NCBI GenBank assembly: GCA_021783695.1
Contig: JAJXTO010000022.1
Coordinates: 1 to 46,787, forward strand
Direction: 5' to 3'
Source: Pseudomonadota bacterium
GTDB taxonomy: Bacteria > Pseudomonadota > Gammaproteobacteria > Burkholderiales > Burkholderiaceae_C
DNA length: 46,787 nucleotides
The notes below the pieces were generated by a model, which saw nothing but the letters and a program-made list of their open reading frames with translations, was not told the DNA's origin and did no database searches. This document shows positions 36,134 to 45,139 of the stretch, one piece after another. Numbering within the stretch: the stretch's first letter is position 1; each line of letters begins with the position of its first letter. The position numbers were made by a program, and so were the translations under genes.

Positions 36134-36532
36134 TCAGCCCCTCCCCAGGGTTTGGCCCTGCGATCCGCCGTAGCCCTTGGCGGCGCTGGTTGCGGGGCCG
36201 TAGGTCGGCTCTGGCGTTTGCTTGCGGGACTGCGCGATGGCCTGCTGCAGCGCTGCGCTCCACACCGACAGGGTGTGCTGCAGCGCCAGGGTTTCGTCGC
36301 GCAGGGCGGTGACTTCGGCGGTGAGTTCGGGGGTGCGTTCCAGTTCCGGGTCGCCGGACTGGCGGCGTGCGGCGTAGCCGTCGAGCGCGTCGATCAGCGG
36401 CTGCCAGATCGGCGCCACGGGCAGTGCGCCTTCGGTGCCGGTATTCACCAGCGCCTGCCGCTGCTGGCGCAGCACCTCGGTCAGCGCGGCAACGAGCTGG
36501 CGTTCATCCGGGGGGGTCTGGGGCTGGGACAT
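36134..36532 (-). CDS. Small helical hypothetical protein between flgJ and flgK
   Basis: This 132-residue, soluble protein is predicted mostly helical (about 9-30 and 70-105) with a Gly/Ser-rich tail ending QGQTLGRG. It has no family I recognise. Size, helix content and position just before flgK would suit a secretion chaperone (FlgN/FliT-like), but a clear FlgN is encoded at 25287. The stop is one base from the flgK start, a sign of coupled translation. It follows flgJ by 39 bases. The call as a real gene rests on this tight spacing. Confidence 0.65.
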   Translation of the reverse strand: MSQPQTPPDERQLVAALTEVLRQQRQALVNTGTEGALPVAPIWQPLIDALDGYAARRQSGDPELERTPELTAEVTALRDETLALQHTLSVWSAALQQAIAQSRKQTPEPTYGPATSAAKGYGGSQGQTLGRG

Positions 36533-36571
36533 GGCGGGACGATCTGGACGCAGGATACAGAAGGGATAACG

Positions 36572-37711
36572 TCACTGGCTCGTGAGACTTGAGGGCATGC
36601 CGAGCTGATCGAGCGCCTGTTGCATGCGGGGGCTGCGGGCGATGGCCACCAGCTTGGCGGCATAGTGCGGGTCGGTGGCGTAGCCGCTGCGCTGCAGCGC
36701 GCTGGCGAAGGCCGAAATATCGTTGCCCTGGTTGCGTGCGGACTGGTAGCGCGGGCGCGCGAGCAGGGCCGCATAGTTCTGCACGCTTTCCGCCATGTTC
36801 TGATAGGCGCGGAACGCCGCCGTGCCGACCGAGGCGACGCCGTTGCGGAATTCCTGCGTGAGCGTCTGCACCGTGCCGCCGTTCCACCCCGCTCCAGCCT
36901 TGACGCCAAACACATTGTTGCCCGGGGCGTGCTGCCCCCAGCCGGTTTCCAGCGCGGCCTGCGCCAAAATGGCCACCGGGGCAACGCCGATCTGCTTGGC
37001 TGCGGTCTGGACGCTGGGCAGGATGCTGGCGATGAACTGCCGGGCCTGCTCGGCGGCGGTGGGCTCGGCATCGCCCGAGACGGGCGCCGTCGCGGAAGGC
37101 TGCGCGGCGTGAGGCTCCACGGACGCGCTTGCCGGTGCCGCAGATTGCTGTGTGGGCAGCACCGGCAGGGCGTGTTGCCGGTAGACGCTCAGCGGTTCCC
37201 GGGGCAGGGTGGCGCTGCCGCTTCCGGTCAGAGGAAGCATGGCGGCATTCAGCGCGGCGGCGCGTGCGCCGGGGGTGGACAGCGTGCCTGAGACGGGATG
37301 CGCTGCCGCGTTGCTTCCGTGGTCGGCAGGGATGGCAGACGGCTTGGGCGCCGCGCCCGGCGGCGTGCCGTAGCGGCTGGACAGTTCGCGGGCGATGAAA
37401 CTCGCCAGACCGATGCCTTGGCCCTGGCTGATGGTGGTGGCGAGCTGCTGGTTGAACATCGACTTGAACATCGGTCCCGCGGTGTCGCCCAGCATGTCCG
37501 GCCCCAGGCTGGTGGCGTTCATCGCGGTGAGCATCTGCTGCATCAGCAGCGCCTCGAACTGCTGCGCCACGGCCTTGATCGCCTGCGGGCTGCGCGGGTC
37601 GGCGTTCGCGGCGGCCTTGAGCTGGTTCAGCCCCTGGAATGACAGGCTGTTGGTCGCCGTTGCACCGCTGGGCGGCAGCGGTGCAACGGGCAGGGTGGGC
37701 GCGGTCGCCAT
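36572..37711 (-). CDS. flgJ: Dual-domain FlgJ: rod cap and peptidoglycan hydrolase
   Basis: From ATG 37711 this 379-residue protein has an N-terminal rod-binding domain (about 40-112, with AVAQQFEALLMQQML), an Ala/Pro/Ser-rich linker (about 115-220), and a C-terminal glucosaminidase domain (about 222-375) with likely catalytic E255 in ALETGWG and NNVFGVKAG. It caps the growing rod and opens the cell wall for it. The gene starts 8 bases after flgI. The linker is longer than in enterics. An upstream extension of the frame across flgI was rejected. Confidence 0.96.
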   Translation of the reverse strand: MATAPTLPVAPLPPSGATATNSLSFQGLNQLKAAANADPRSPQAIKAVAQQFEALLMQQMLTAMNATSLGPDMLGDTAGPMFKSMFNQQLATTISQGQGIGLASFIARELSSRYGTPPGAAPKPSAIPADHGSNAAAHPVSGTLSTPGARAAALNAAMLPLTGSGSATLPREPLSVYRQHALPVLPTQQSAAPASASVEPHAAQPSATAPVSGDAEPTAAEQARQFIASILPSVQTAAKQIGVAPVAILAQAALETGWGQHAPGNNVFGVKAGAGWNGGTVQTLTQEFRNGVASVGTAAFRAYQNMAESVQNYAALLARPRYQSARNQGNDISAFASALQRSGYATDPHYAAKLVAIARSPRMQQALDQLGMPSSLTSQ

Positions 37712-37719
37712 GGCGGTGT

Positions 37720-38868
37720 TCAGATCACGTCGAGCTGGGCGTGCAGCGCGCCTGCGGCTTTCATCGCCTGCAGGATGGCAATGAGGTCGTTCGGCGCGGC
37801 GCCCACGGCATTGAGTGCGCGCACGACGGCTTCGAGCGTGACACCGGGGTTGAACATCAGCAGATTGGCCTTGTCGGACTTGGCCTTCACATCGGTCTTG
37901 GGTACCACGGCGGTCTGGCCCGCGCCCAGCGGATTGGGCTGGCTCACCTCGTACTGGGTGCTGATGGTGACCGACAGATTGCCATGCGCCACGGCGCAGG
38001 CGCCCAGGGTCACGTTCTGTCCCAGCACCACGGTGCCGCTGCGGGCGTCGATCACCACCTTGGCCGGCGGCGATTCCGGGGTGACGTCGAGCGCCTCGAC
38101 CTGCCCGAGAAAGGCCGTGCGCGCACCCGCCGTCAGCGGCGCCTGCACCTGGATGACTCCGGCGTTCAGCGCCGTGGCGGTGCCGGCGCCGAACTGCTGG
38201 TTGATGCGGTCGGCCACGCGGCTGGCGGTGCCGAAGCTCGGGGTGTTGAGCGACAGGGAAATCGGGCCGGTCTGGTCGAAATTGCTGGCCACGGCGCGTT
38301 CCACCGTGGCGCCGTTGGCGATCATGCCCGCCGTCAAAAAGTTGACCTGGGTGCTGTTGCCGCCGGACGACGCGCCAAAGCCGCTGACCACCACATTGCC
38401 CTGCGCCACGGCGTAGGTCTGTCCGTCTGCGCCCTTGAGTGGCGTCATCAGCAGGGTGCCGCCGGCCAGACTGGCCGCATTGCCCACGGCGGACACGGTA
38501 ATGTTGATCTGCTGGCCCGGCTGGGAAAAGGGCGGCAGGTTGGCGGTGACCATCACCGCGGCGACATCCTTGGGCTGCAGGTTCGAGGCGACCCCCGGCG
38601 GCAGATTGATGCCCAGGCGCTGGAACATGGACAGCAGCGACTGCGTGGTGTAGGGCACCTGGGTGGCCTGGTCGCCCGTGCCGCCCAGGCCGACCACCAG
38701 ACCGTAGCCGACGAGCTGGTTGACGCGCACGCCCTGCACGCTGGCGAGGTCGCGGATGGCGGCGGCCTGCGCGGGCAGGATGGCGGGCGAGAGCAGCGCC
38801 ATCGCGCAGACGGCGGCGCGCAGCAGAGTGCGCAAGGCAATCGGACACATGGCGGGGAATGGTTGCAT
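37720..38868 (-). CDS. flgI: Flagellar P-ring protein FlgI
   Basis: From ATG 38868 this is a 382-residue periplasmic protein with a signal peptide (hydrophobic core LLRAAVCAMALLSPAILPAQ, cleavage likely after AQAAA) and the P-ring signatures IRDLASVQGVRVNQLVGYGL and VGLGGTGDQ. FlgI forms the ring in the peptidoglycan layer. The start is chosen because its A is the last base of the flgH stop (TGATG, 38866-38870); an in-frame GTG at 38880 is the alternative. flgJ follows after 8 bases. Confidence 0.96.
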   Translation of the reverse strand: MQPFPAMCPIALRTLLRAAVCAMALLSPAILPAQAAAIRDLASVQGVRVNQLVGYGLVVGLGGTGDQATQVPYTTQSLLSMFQRLGINLPPGVASNLQPKDVAAVMVTANLPPFSQPGQQINITVSAVGNAASLAGGTLLMTPLKGADGQTYAVAQGNVVVSGFGASSGGNSTQVNFLTAGMIANGATVERAVASNFDQTGPISLSLNTPSFGTASRVADRINQQFGAGTATALNAGVIQVQAPLTAGARTAFLGQVEALDVTPESPPAKVVIDARSGTVVLGQNVTLGACAVAHGNLSVTISTQYEVSQPNPLGAGQTAVVPKTDVKAKSDKANLLMFNPGVTLEAVVRALNAVGAAPNDLIAILQAMKAAGALHAQLDVI

Positions 38869-39569
38869 CAAAACGGCCACAATGAAAGGAAGAAGCTCGC
38901 CAGCCAGGGCACTTTGGCGGCGGCGTACACATCGCCGGTACCGCTGTATTCCACGCGGGCATTGGCGATCTGGGTGCTGAGCACGGTGTTCTGCGGGCTC
39001 ACGTCGGCAGCGCGCACCACCCCGGCCACGCGGATGTATTCGTGCCCGCCGTTGAGCATGACTTCCTTCTGCCCGGAGATCTGCAGATTGCCGTTGCTCA
39101 TCACCTGCACCACTGTGGCCTGCAGGGTGGTGGTGAAGGTGTTGCTCTGCGAGGTGGCGCCGTTGCCGCCGAACTTGCTCGACGAAGTCAGCCCCATCGA
39201 GGGTGAATAGCCGCCTACGGTGAAGGGCTTGCCGAAGAAGCTCGACAGCCCGGCGCTGACGCTGTCGGCCTTGTTCACCGTGGTGTTGGTGGACTTGGTG
39301 GCGTTGGCGTTTTCCTGGATGAGCACGGTGATCAGGTCGCCCACGCGGTGCGCGCGGCTGTCCTCGAACAGCGAGACATTGGTGCCCTGTTGCCAGATGG
39401 CGCCGTTGGGCGTGTGCGCGTTCATCGACTCCGGCTCGGCTGGAATGGGCAGCGGCTTGAGCGCGCCGCTGCTCAGGTGTTGCGGCGCCGTTGCGCAGGC
39501 GCCGAGAAACAGGGCGAGGGCGGCGGCAAGCAGCGGGCGGAGAGCGCGCAGGACAGACATCGCGTTCAT
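38868..39569 (-). CDS. flgH: Flagellar L-ring lipoprotein FlgH
   Basis: From ATG 39569 this is a 233-residue outer-membrane lipoprotein with a lipobox (ALFLGAC near 26, acylated Cys) and FlgH motifs SLFEDSRAHRVGDLITVLI, NATKSTNT and LQISGQKEVMLNG with VRAADVSPQNTV. FlgH forms the L ring around the rod. Its start overlaps the flgG stop by one base (TGATG) and its own stop overlaps the flgI start in the same way. Confidence 0.96.
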   Translation of the reverse strand: MNAMSVLRALRPLLAAALALFLGACATAPQHLSSGALKPLPIPAEPESMNAHTPNGAIWQQGTNVSLFEDSRAHRVGDLITVLIQENANATKSTNTTVNKADSVSAGLSSFFGKPFTVGGYSPSMGLTSSSKFGGNGATSQSNTFTTTLQATVVQVMSNGNLQISGQKEVMLNGGHEYIRVAGVVRAADVSPQNTVLSTQIANARVEYSGTGDVYAAAKVPWLASFFLSLWPF

Positions 39570-40354
39570 CACAGGTTGTTGTTCACATACTGCAGCATCT
39601 GGTCGGAAGCCTGCACCGCCTTGCTGTTGACCTCATAGGCGCGCTGAGTGGAAATCATGTCCACCAGCTCGGCCACGACGTTGACGTTGGACGATTCCAG
39701 GTAGCCCTGCTGCACCGAACCGAGGCCGTTGAGCGTGGGCTGGCCGGTGTTTGGCGCGCCGGAGGAGCCGGTCTGCAGGTACAGATTGTCGCCAATGCTC
39801 TGCAGTCCGGTGGGGTTGACGAAGCTGGCGAGTTGCAGCGCGCCGACTTGCTGCGGCGCGGCCTGCCCGGGCAGGGTGACCGACACCGTGCCGTCGTTGC
39901 CGATGGTCAGGGTCTGCGCGCTGGCCGGCACGGTGATGGTGGGCTGCACCAGATAGCCGCTGGCCGTGACCACTTGTCCCTGGTTGTTGAGCTGGAAGGT
40001 GCCGTCGCGGGTGTAGGCGATGGTGCCGTCGGGTTTGAGTACCTGGAAGAAGCCCTGGCCGTTGATGGCGACATCGAGCGAGTTGCCGGTCTGCGTGAGG
40101 TTGCCCTGCGTCATCAGCCGCTCGGTGGCGACCGGGCGCACCCCGGTGCCCAGTTGCAGACCGCTGGGGTATTGCGTGCTCTGCGAGGACTGCGCACCCG
40201 GCTGTGTGAGATTTTGGTAGAGCAGATCCTGGAACACGGCGCGCGCGCCCTTGAAACCGCTGGTGTTGACGTTGGCCAGATTGTTGGCGATCACGTCCAT
40301 GCGGGTCTGTTCGGCTTCGAGGCCGGTTTTTGCAACGTAGAGCGAGCGGATCAT
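39569..40354 (-). CDS. flgG: Distal rod protein FlgG
   Basis: This 261-residue protein has the length and motifs of FlgG: N-terminal [20 protein letters not shown] with [16 protein letters not shown], and C-terminal [21 protein letters not shown] with [15 protein letters not shown]. FlgG builds the distal rod. It lies between flgF (42 bases upstream) and flgH (TGATG overlap). Confidence 0.97.
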   Translation of the reverse strand: MIRSLYVAKTGLEAEQTRMDVIANNLANVNTSGFKGARAVFQDLLYQNLTQPGAQSSQSTQYPSGLQLGTGVRPVATERLMTQGNLTQTGNSLDVAINGQGFFQVLKPDGTIAYTRDGTFQLNNQGQVVTASGYLVQPTITVPASAQTLTIGNDGTVSVTLPGQAAPQQVGALQLASFVNPTGLQSIGDNLYLQTGSSGAPNTGQPTLNGLGSVQQGYLESSNVNVVAELVDMISTQRAYEVNSKAVQASDQMLQYVNNNL

Positions 40355-40396
40355 GGTGGGTATCGGATGCGGAGTTGGAGCGGCGGGTCGGTTCGA

Positions 40397-41134
40397 TCAG
40401 TTCACGCTGAGCAACTGCGACGCGGCCTGATGGTTCTGGTCCACGGTCTGCATCAGCTTGGTCTGGATTTCAAACGCACGGGTGTTGTCGAGAATCTGGA
40501 TCATGGCCTGCACCGGGTTGACATTACTGCCTTCCAGCGCGCCCACGGCGAGCTGCACCATGCCGTCGGCGGGAGCCGGGCCTTGCGTGTCGCGGAACAG
40601 GCCGTCGGCGCCGCGCTGCATCTGGCTTGCCGGCGGGTTGGCGAGCTGGATGCGGTTGACCACCACCAGCGCATTGGGCTGGCTGCCCACCGGCACGCCG
40701 GAGATGGTGCCATCCGCGCCGATCTGCACCGACTCCAGCGGCGGCAGCGAAATGGGCGCGCCGCCCTGGCCCAGCACCGGGCGGCCGTCGCTGGTGGACA
40801 GGATGCCGCTGCTGCTGACCTGCAGATCACCGTTGCGGGTGTAGGCGGTGTCGCCGTTCGTGGCCTGCACTGCAATCCATCCGGGGCCCTGAATGGCCAC
40901 GTCGAGCGCGCGGCCGGTGTGGTTGATCGGCCCCTCCCGCAGATTGGCGCTGTTGCCCTGCACCGTGGTGTAGGCGCCGCTGGGGGCGGCGTTGCCGTAC
41001 ACCGGCAGCGCGCGGAACTGCGCCTGTTCGCCGCGGTAGCCGGTGGTGTTGACGTTGGCGAGGTTGTTGGTCGTCACCGCCTGCTGCTGCAGGATGGCGC
41101 GGGCGCCGGTGGCGGCAATCCAGAGGGTATCCAT
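40397..41134 (-). CDS. flgF: Proximal rod protein FlgF
   Basis: This 245-residue rod protein has the N-terminal [18 protein letters not shown] and C-terminal GSNVNPVQAMIQILDNTRAFE with IQTKLMQTVDQN. The family places it as FlgF by length and by its position between flgE and flgG. It starts 25 bases after flgE. Confidence 0.95.
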   Translation of the reverse strand: MDTLWIAATGARAILQQQAVTTNNLANVNTTGYRGEQAQFRALPVYGNAAPSGAYTTVQGNSANLREGPINHTGRALDVAIQGPGWIAVQATNGDTAYTRNGDLQVSSSGILSTSDGRPVLGQGGAPISLPPLESVQIGADGTISGVPVGSQPNALVVVNRIQLANPPASQMQRGADGLFRDTQGPAPADGMVQLAVGALEGSNVNPVQAMIQILDNTRAFEIQTKLMQTVDQNHQAASQLLSVN

Positions 41135-41159
41135 GATTCAGTTCAGGCGTGCTGTTGGA

Positions 41160-42404
41160 TCACAGGGTAAGCAAGGTCTGGACCACCTGGTTCTGCGTCT
41201 TGATGGTCTGCGCATTGGCCTGGTAGGCCTGCTGCGCGACGATCAGGTTGACCAGTTGCGTCGACAAGTCGACGTTCGATTGCTCCACCGCGCTGGACTG
41301 CAGCGAACCGAGCCCGGCAGACTGCGGACTGCCGGTCAGCGGCGCGCCGGACTGGTAGGTGGAGGCGTAATAGTTGTTGCCCACCCGCTGCAAACCCTGC
41401 GGCGCCTTGAAATTGGTCAGTGTGATCTGCCCCAGGGTGGCCGATTGGCCGTTGCTGTAGCGGCCGAAGAGGATGCCGCTGGGATCAACCGAGAGATTGC
41501 TCAACTGGCCCACGCCGTAGCCGTCGTTGACGATGTTGTTGACCGCCGAGGGCGCGTTGTAATTGGTCGAGCCGGCGAAATTCAGCGCGATGGTCGAGCC
41601 CGACGCGCCGTCGGCCCAGCTCAGGCCGGTAATCGTTCCGCTGGCCGCGCCACTGACTGCGCCGGTCGAGGTGAACTGGATGGACAGCGGTCCGCCGCTG
41701 GTGATGCCGCTGCCGCTGCTGGTCGTGCCATTCACGCTGTAATACACATTCCACTGCTGCCCGGAAGTCGAGCCGGAGCTCAGGACGTAGTAGGTGCTCA
41801 GCAGATGCGAAGTGCCCAGGCTGTCGTATACCGTGCTGGTGGTGGAGTAGTTGTAGGTCGTCGGATCGTTGATGTTGAACGGCGTGCCGCTGGCCGGCGG
41901 GGTGACCGAGGCATTGAGGTTCAAGGCCACCGTGGCACTGGTCGTGGCCTTGGGCGCAAGACTCGTCGCGGTGATCTGCAGCGGGCCGGACCCCCCCGTG
42001 AGTGCGCCACTGACTGCAGGCGTCCCGACGAGCTGGCCTCCGGCGGCATCGACGATATAGCCGTTTTTGTCGAGCTGGAATTGGCCGTCGCGGCCATAGA
42101 CCGTGGCGCCGTTGTAGTTGAACTGAAAGAAGCCGCTGCCATTGATGGCGATGTCCAGCGGGTTGCTGGTGGCGCTGATATTGCCTTGCGAAAACTGTTG
42201 TGCAACGGTTTGCACCGAGGTGCCGATGCCCACCTGTCCATACTGTGGCGCGGTGCCCGCAATGGCCGTTGCGTAGGCATCGGCGAACTGCGCATTGCTC
42301 TGCTTGAACCCCACCGTGTTGGCGTTGGCGATGTTGTTACCCATCACCTGCAGATCGGTCGATGCGGCTTTCAGGCCCGAGAGTGCGGTTTGGAAGGTGC
42401 TCAT
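41160..42404 (-). CDS. flgE: Flagellar hook protein FlgE
   Basis: From ATG 42404 this is a 414-residue protein starting MSTFQTALSGLKAASTDLQV with the NNIANANTVGFKQS motif, a Gly/Ser/Thr-rich middle (about 120-330) and the C-terminal VEQSNVDLSTQLVNLIVAQQ with YQANAQTIKTQNQ. FlgE is the hook subunit. The long frame extending upstream to 43178 is shadow coding across flgD. flgD precedes it by 53 bases. Confidence 0.97.
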   Translation of the reverse strand: MSTFQTALSGLKAASTDLQVMGNNIANANTVGFKQSNAQFADAYATAIAGTAPQYGQVGIGTSVQTVAQQFSQGNISATSNPLDIAINGSGFFQFNYNGATVYGRDGQFQLDKNGYIVDAAGGQLVGTPAVSGALTGGSGPLQITATSLAPKATTSATVALNLNASVTPPASGTPFNINDPTTYNYSTTSTVYDSLGTSHLLSTYYVLSSGSTSGQQWNVYYSVNGTTSSGSGITSGGPLSIQFTSTGAVSGAASGTITGLSWADGASGSTIALNFAGSTNYNAPSAVNNIVNDGYGVGQLSNLSVDPSGILFGRYSNGQSATLGQITLTNFKAPQGLQRVGNNYYASTYQSGAPLTGSPQSAGLGSLQSSAVEQSNVDLSTQLVNLIVAQQAYQANAQTIKTQNQVVQTLLTL

Positions 42405-42457
42405 GGAATCCCCCGAAAAAGACGTTGTGATGTGTTCGATATGTCGCGATGCGGCGC

Positions 42458-43156
42458 TTACATCACGCCCTGGATGCTCGACAGCGGCACGCTGCCGCTC
42501 TGCCCCTGGAGCTGCAGTGAGGGACCGTTGCTGCCGCTGAGATAGACCGACTGCACCTTGCCCGTGCCAAAGGGCACGGCGGCAACTGCCTGACCGCTGC
42601 CATCCGTGGCGGTGACGTTGAAGGTGTAGCTGCCCGCAGGCGCCGACTGTCCACCGCTGGTCGTGCCGTCCCAGTTGAAGGTCTGCACGCCGGTGGGCAG
42701 GGCCCCGAGCTGCAGGGTGCTGACGGTTTGCCCGGCGCTGTTCTGCACCTGCACCTGCACGCTTTGCGCGGCAGAAGACAGGGTAAAGCCGCCGGCCGTG
42801 CCCCCGCTGGTGGGCAGGCTGATGCTGTTGTTGTCGAACACCACGGTCTGTCCCACCAGATTGGCCGCCTGCAGACCCTGGGTCTGCGCCAGCTGCGCGG
42901 TGAGGGTGGCCATGCTTTGCTGCATGCCCTGCACGCCGCTGGCCGTGCTGAACTGCGCGAGCTGGGCCGACAGGTCCTGATTGCTCAGGGGGTTCATCGG
43001 GTCCTGGTTGGTGAGCTGGGTCACCAGCAGCTTGTAAAAGGTGTTGACGTCGGCCAGCCCGCCCAGACCGCTGGTACTGCTGCCGGAGGTGCCGCTGCTG
43101 TGACTGGTCTGTAGCGAGGAAAGAAAGGCGTTGGAGCTGATGGGTGAGGTGCTCAT
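42458..43156 (-). CDS. flgD: Hook cap / scaffold protein FlgD
   Basis: This 232-residue protein has the FlgD N-terminal motif FYKLLVTQLTNQDPMNPLSN and DLSAQLAQFSTASGVQ, a Tudor-like and FNIII-like core (about 85-220) with FNWDGTTSGGQSAPAGSYTF. FlgD caps the growing hook. It ends in TAA (42458-42460). AAGGA precedes its start, 18 bases after flgC. Confidence 0.96.
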   Translation of the reverse strand: MSTSPISSNAFLSSLQTSHSSGTSGSSTSGLGGLADVNTFYKLLVTQLTNQDPMNPLSNQDLSAQLAQFSTASGVQGMQQSMATLTAQLAQTQGLQAANLVGQTVVFDNNSISLPTSGGTAGGFTLSSAAQSVQVQVQNSAGQTVSTLQLGALPTGVQTFNWDGTTSGGQSAPAGSYTFNVTATDGSGQAVAAVPFGTGKVQSVYLSGSNGPSLQLQGQSGSVPLSSIQGVM

Positions 43157-43174
43157 GACGGAGGTCCTTCAGGG

Positions 43175-43591
43175 TCATTGACCCAGGGTGAGGGTTTTCA
43201 GCAGCAGGTTCTTGGTGGTGTTCATCACGTTCACATCGGCCTGATAGGCGCGCGAGGCGGAGATCATGTTGACCATTTCATCGACCGGATTGACGTTGGG
43301 GTAGGACACGTAGCCCTCTTTGTTCGCCAGCGGGTTGCCGGGGTCGTACACGAGTTTGAGCGGGCCGGGCTTTTCCACCACCCCGGCAACCTGAACGCCG
43401 TTCACTCCGGCGGGCACGCCCGGACCGGACAGCGGCTGCGCGGCAAACACCACTTCGCGGGCGCGGTAAGGCTGGCCGTTGGAGCTGACCGCCGAATTGG
43501 CATTGGCCAGATTGCTGGCCACCACGTTGAGGCGGTAGCTCTCGGCATTCAGGCCGGAGTTGGCGACATCGAGGGCGGAGAACAGGGACAT
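43175..43591 (-). CDS. flgC: Proximal rod protein FlgC
   Basis: This 138-residue protein, near the usual family length, has [20 protein letters not shown] with [11 protein letters not shown], and C-terminal [21 protein letters not shown] with [14 protein letters not shown]. FlgC is a proximal rod subunit. It starts 17 bases after flgB. Confidence 0.97.
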   Translation of the reverse strand: MSLFSALDVANSGLNAESYRLNVVASNLANANSAVSSNGQPYRAREVVFAAQPLSGPGVPAGVNGVQVAGVVEKPGPLKLVYDPGNPLANKEGYVSYPNVNPVDEMVNMISASRAYQADVNVMNTTKNLLLKTLTLGQ

Positions 43592-43608
43592 GGTGGAGCG
43601 CGCGGGGA

Positions 43609-44016
43609 TCAGTTGCCGGTGATGGCCGATGTCAGGGTCTTGATCTTGCCGGTGAGAAAGGTGAGATCGGCTTCGTACTGGATGCTGTTTTTCTGGAACG
43701 CGGCCTGCTCGCGGTTCATGTCCACCGAGTTGCCGTCCAGCCGCACGGCATTGCCCACCTGGTAGGCGACGAAGTCGGCGCCTGCGGGAGCGACGTTGCC
43801 TGCGAGCTGGCGGGGCTGCTCTGTGGTGAGCGGCATCCCACCCGGCTGCCGGCCTGACAGTGCCGCCTTGTAGGCGGCGGAAAAGTCCAGATCGACCGCC
43901 TTGTAGCCCGGCGTGTTCGCATTGGCGATGTTGGCCGAAAGCAGTTGCTGACGTTGCGCCCGCAGGTTGAGGGCGGTCTGCAGCGGGGCGAATTCACGGT
44001 CGATGGCGGAGAGCAT
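43609..44016 (-). CDS. flgB: Proximal rod protein FlgB
   Basis: From ATG 44016 this is a 135-residue protein with the FlgB start ([20 protein letters not shown] then [10 protein letters not shown]) and C-terminal [20 protein letters not shown]. It is the first gene of a long unit running to the glycosyltransferase at 28618. A sigma-54 promoter lies at 44052-44067, placing the start point near 44040. An upstream frame extension to 44202 crosses the promoter and was rejected. Confidence 0.97.
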   Translation of the reverse strand: MLSAIDREFAPLQTALNLRAQRQQLLSANIANANTPGYKAVDLDFSAAYKAALSGRQPGGMPLTTEQPRQLAGNVAPAGADFVAYQVGNAVRLDGNSVDMNREQAAFQKNSIQYEADLTFLTGKIKTLTSAITGN

Positions 44017-44051
44017 GGCGGTCGGTCGGGGCGGTCTTGTCGAGCTATCAA

Positions 44052-44067
44052 TGCAGATTCCATGCCA
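44052..44067 (-). promoter_or_regulatory. Sigma-54 (RpoN) promoter of the flgB operon
   Basis: On the minus strand TGGCATG-N4-CTGCA matches the sigma-54 consensus TGGCACG-N4-TTGCW in 10 of 12 fixed positions, with GG and GC exactly 10 bases apart. The start would lie about 24 bases before flgB. Sigma-54 needs an enhancer-binding activator (FleQ/FlrC type), not seen in the window. Confidence 0.78.
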
Positions 44068-44211
44068 AGGCCCGCGCGTCGGGTGAGCCCGGCGCAGACC
44101 GTGCAAAGCGGCAATCCGGCTTCGACCGAGCGGCAAAACCTTGCCGGTCTGTCGCCGCCAAGTCAGCGCAACAGTGCGCCCCGGCGTGTCGCGCATGCGC
44201 ATTCGGCCTGC

Positions 44212-44227
44212 TGGAACGGACTTTGCG
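44212..44227 (+). promoter_or_regulatory. Sigma-54 (RpoN) promoter of flgA
   Basis: TGGAACG-N4-TTGCG matches the sigma-54 consensus in 10 of 12 fixed positions with the invariant GG/GC spacing. The predicted start near 44239 is about 32 bases before the flgA ATG at 44271. It is divergent from the flgB promoter, 145 bases away. Confidence 0.75.
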
Positions 44228-44270
44228 TTGTTCAGGGCTCCTGCGCGCGTTTCCGGATTTCCAGTTCTCC

Positions 44271-45008
44271 ATGCGTTCCATGTCTTTTTGTTCCTTTTTC
44301 CGCCGGTGGCCGTTGCGCGTCGGTGCCGTCAACTGTCTGAGCCTGATCGGGGCGACTGCGGCCTGCGCTCTGCCCGCAGTGCAAAGCCCCGCGAGCATTC
44401 GCGCGGCGGTGGAAACCTTCGTGCGCGCCGGTCTGCCTCCGGCTGCGGCCAAGGCGAAGATCGAAGTGCAGGGACCGGCGGCGGATTTGCGGTTTCCGCA
44501 ATGCGCGGACCTGCGCACTGCCTACTTCGGCAACGCCAACCCCTACGGCGCACAAACCGTGGAGGTGCGCTGCGCCGCGCCGCAGGTCTGGTCGCTCTAT
44601 CTCCCAGTGCGGGTCGATCAGCAGCAGGGCGTCGTCGTGGTGGCGCGGGCGCTGCAGGCTGGGCATGTGCTGAGCGCAACCGATCTCACCACGGTCGAGC
44701 GCGATGCCGCCCATCTTCCCCCCGGCGCGATGAACGACGCGCAGGCGCTGGTCGGTCAAGTGCTGCGCTACAGCGTGGCGGCGGGCCAGCCGCTGGTGCA
44801 AAGCATGCTCACCGGACCGCAACTGATTCACTACGGGCAGCCGGTCAGTCTGGTGGCGCAGGGCATGGGCATGCGGCTGGTGGCGCTGGGGCAGGCGATG
44901 GCGGACGGGCGCGTCGGCCAGTCGGTGCTGGTGCGCAATCTGCAGTCCGGCCGGGTGGTCAGCGGCGTGGTGGACGCGCAGGGACAGGTGGTGGTGCCGC
45001 TGAACTGA
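44271..45008 (+). CDS. flgA: P-ring assembly chaperone FlgA
   Basis: From ATG 44271 this 245-residue protein has an N-terminal signal sequence (hydrophobic stretch near 16-34), then the FlgA/SAF region: VEVRCAAPQVWSLYLPVRV, VVVVARALQAGHVLSATDL and the C-terminal GRVGQSVLVRNLQSGRVVSG with VDAQGQVVVPLN. FlgA works in the periplasm to assemble the P ring from FlgI. The start is placed after the sigma-54 promoter; upstream frame extensions overlap the flgB promoter. A second start at ATG 44280 is possible. Confidence 0.93.
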   Translation: MRSMSFCSFFRRWPLRVGAVNCLSLIGATAACALPAVQSPASIRAAVETFVRAGLPPAAAKAKIEVQGPAADLRFPQCADLRTAYFGNANPYGAQTVEVRCAAPQVWSLYLPVRVDQQQGVVVVARALQAGHVLSATDLTTVERDAAHLPPGAMNDAQALVGQVLRYSVAAGQPLVQSMLTGPQLIHYGQPVSLVAQGMGMRLVALGQAMADGRVGQSVLVRNLQSGRVVSGVVDAQGQVVVPLN

Positions 45009-45139
45009 TGTGGTGGATGCCGCGTCAAAAAACCGTCTTTGGGTTGCGGCGATGAGCGGATCGGGTAGATTGCATCGAATTTTTTTGACTAAAAAGATAA
45101 ATTATTGTCGAATTACCCCTGAATTTGTTTGAAATCGCG

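Noticed and set aside
37712-38962. A minus-strand extension that would fuse about 400 residues to FlgJ
   Set aside because: The extension is Arg/Gly-rich and overlaps flgI in another frame; FlgJ from 37711 has the expected start and length.
42405-43178. A long N-terminal extension of FlgE
   Set aside because: It overlaps flgD in another frame, and MSTFQTALSGLKAA at 42404 is the standard FlgE start.
45018-45053. A stem-loop after flgA (GCCGC to GCGGC with an inner AACC/GGTT)
   Set aside because: The outer and inner stems are short and offset by a 7-base bulge, and no T tract follows.
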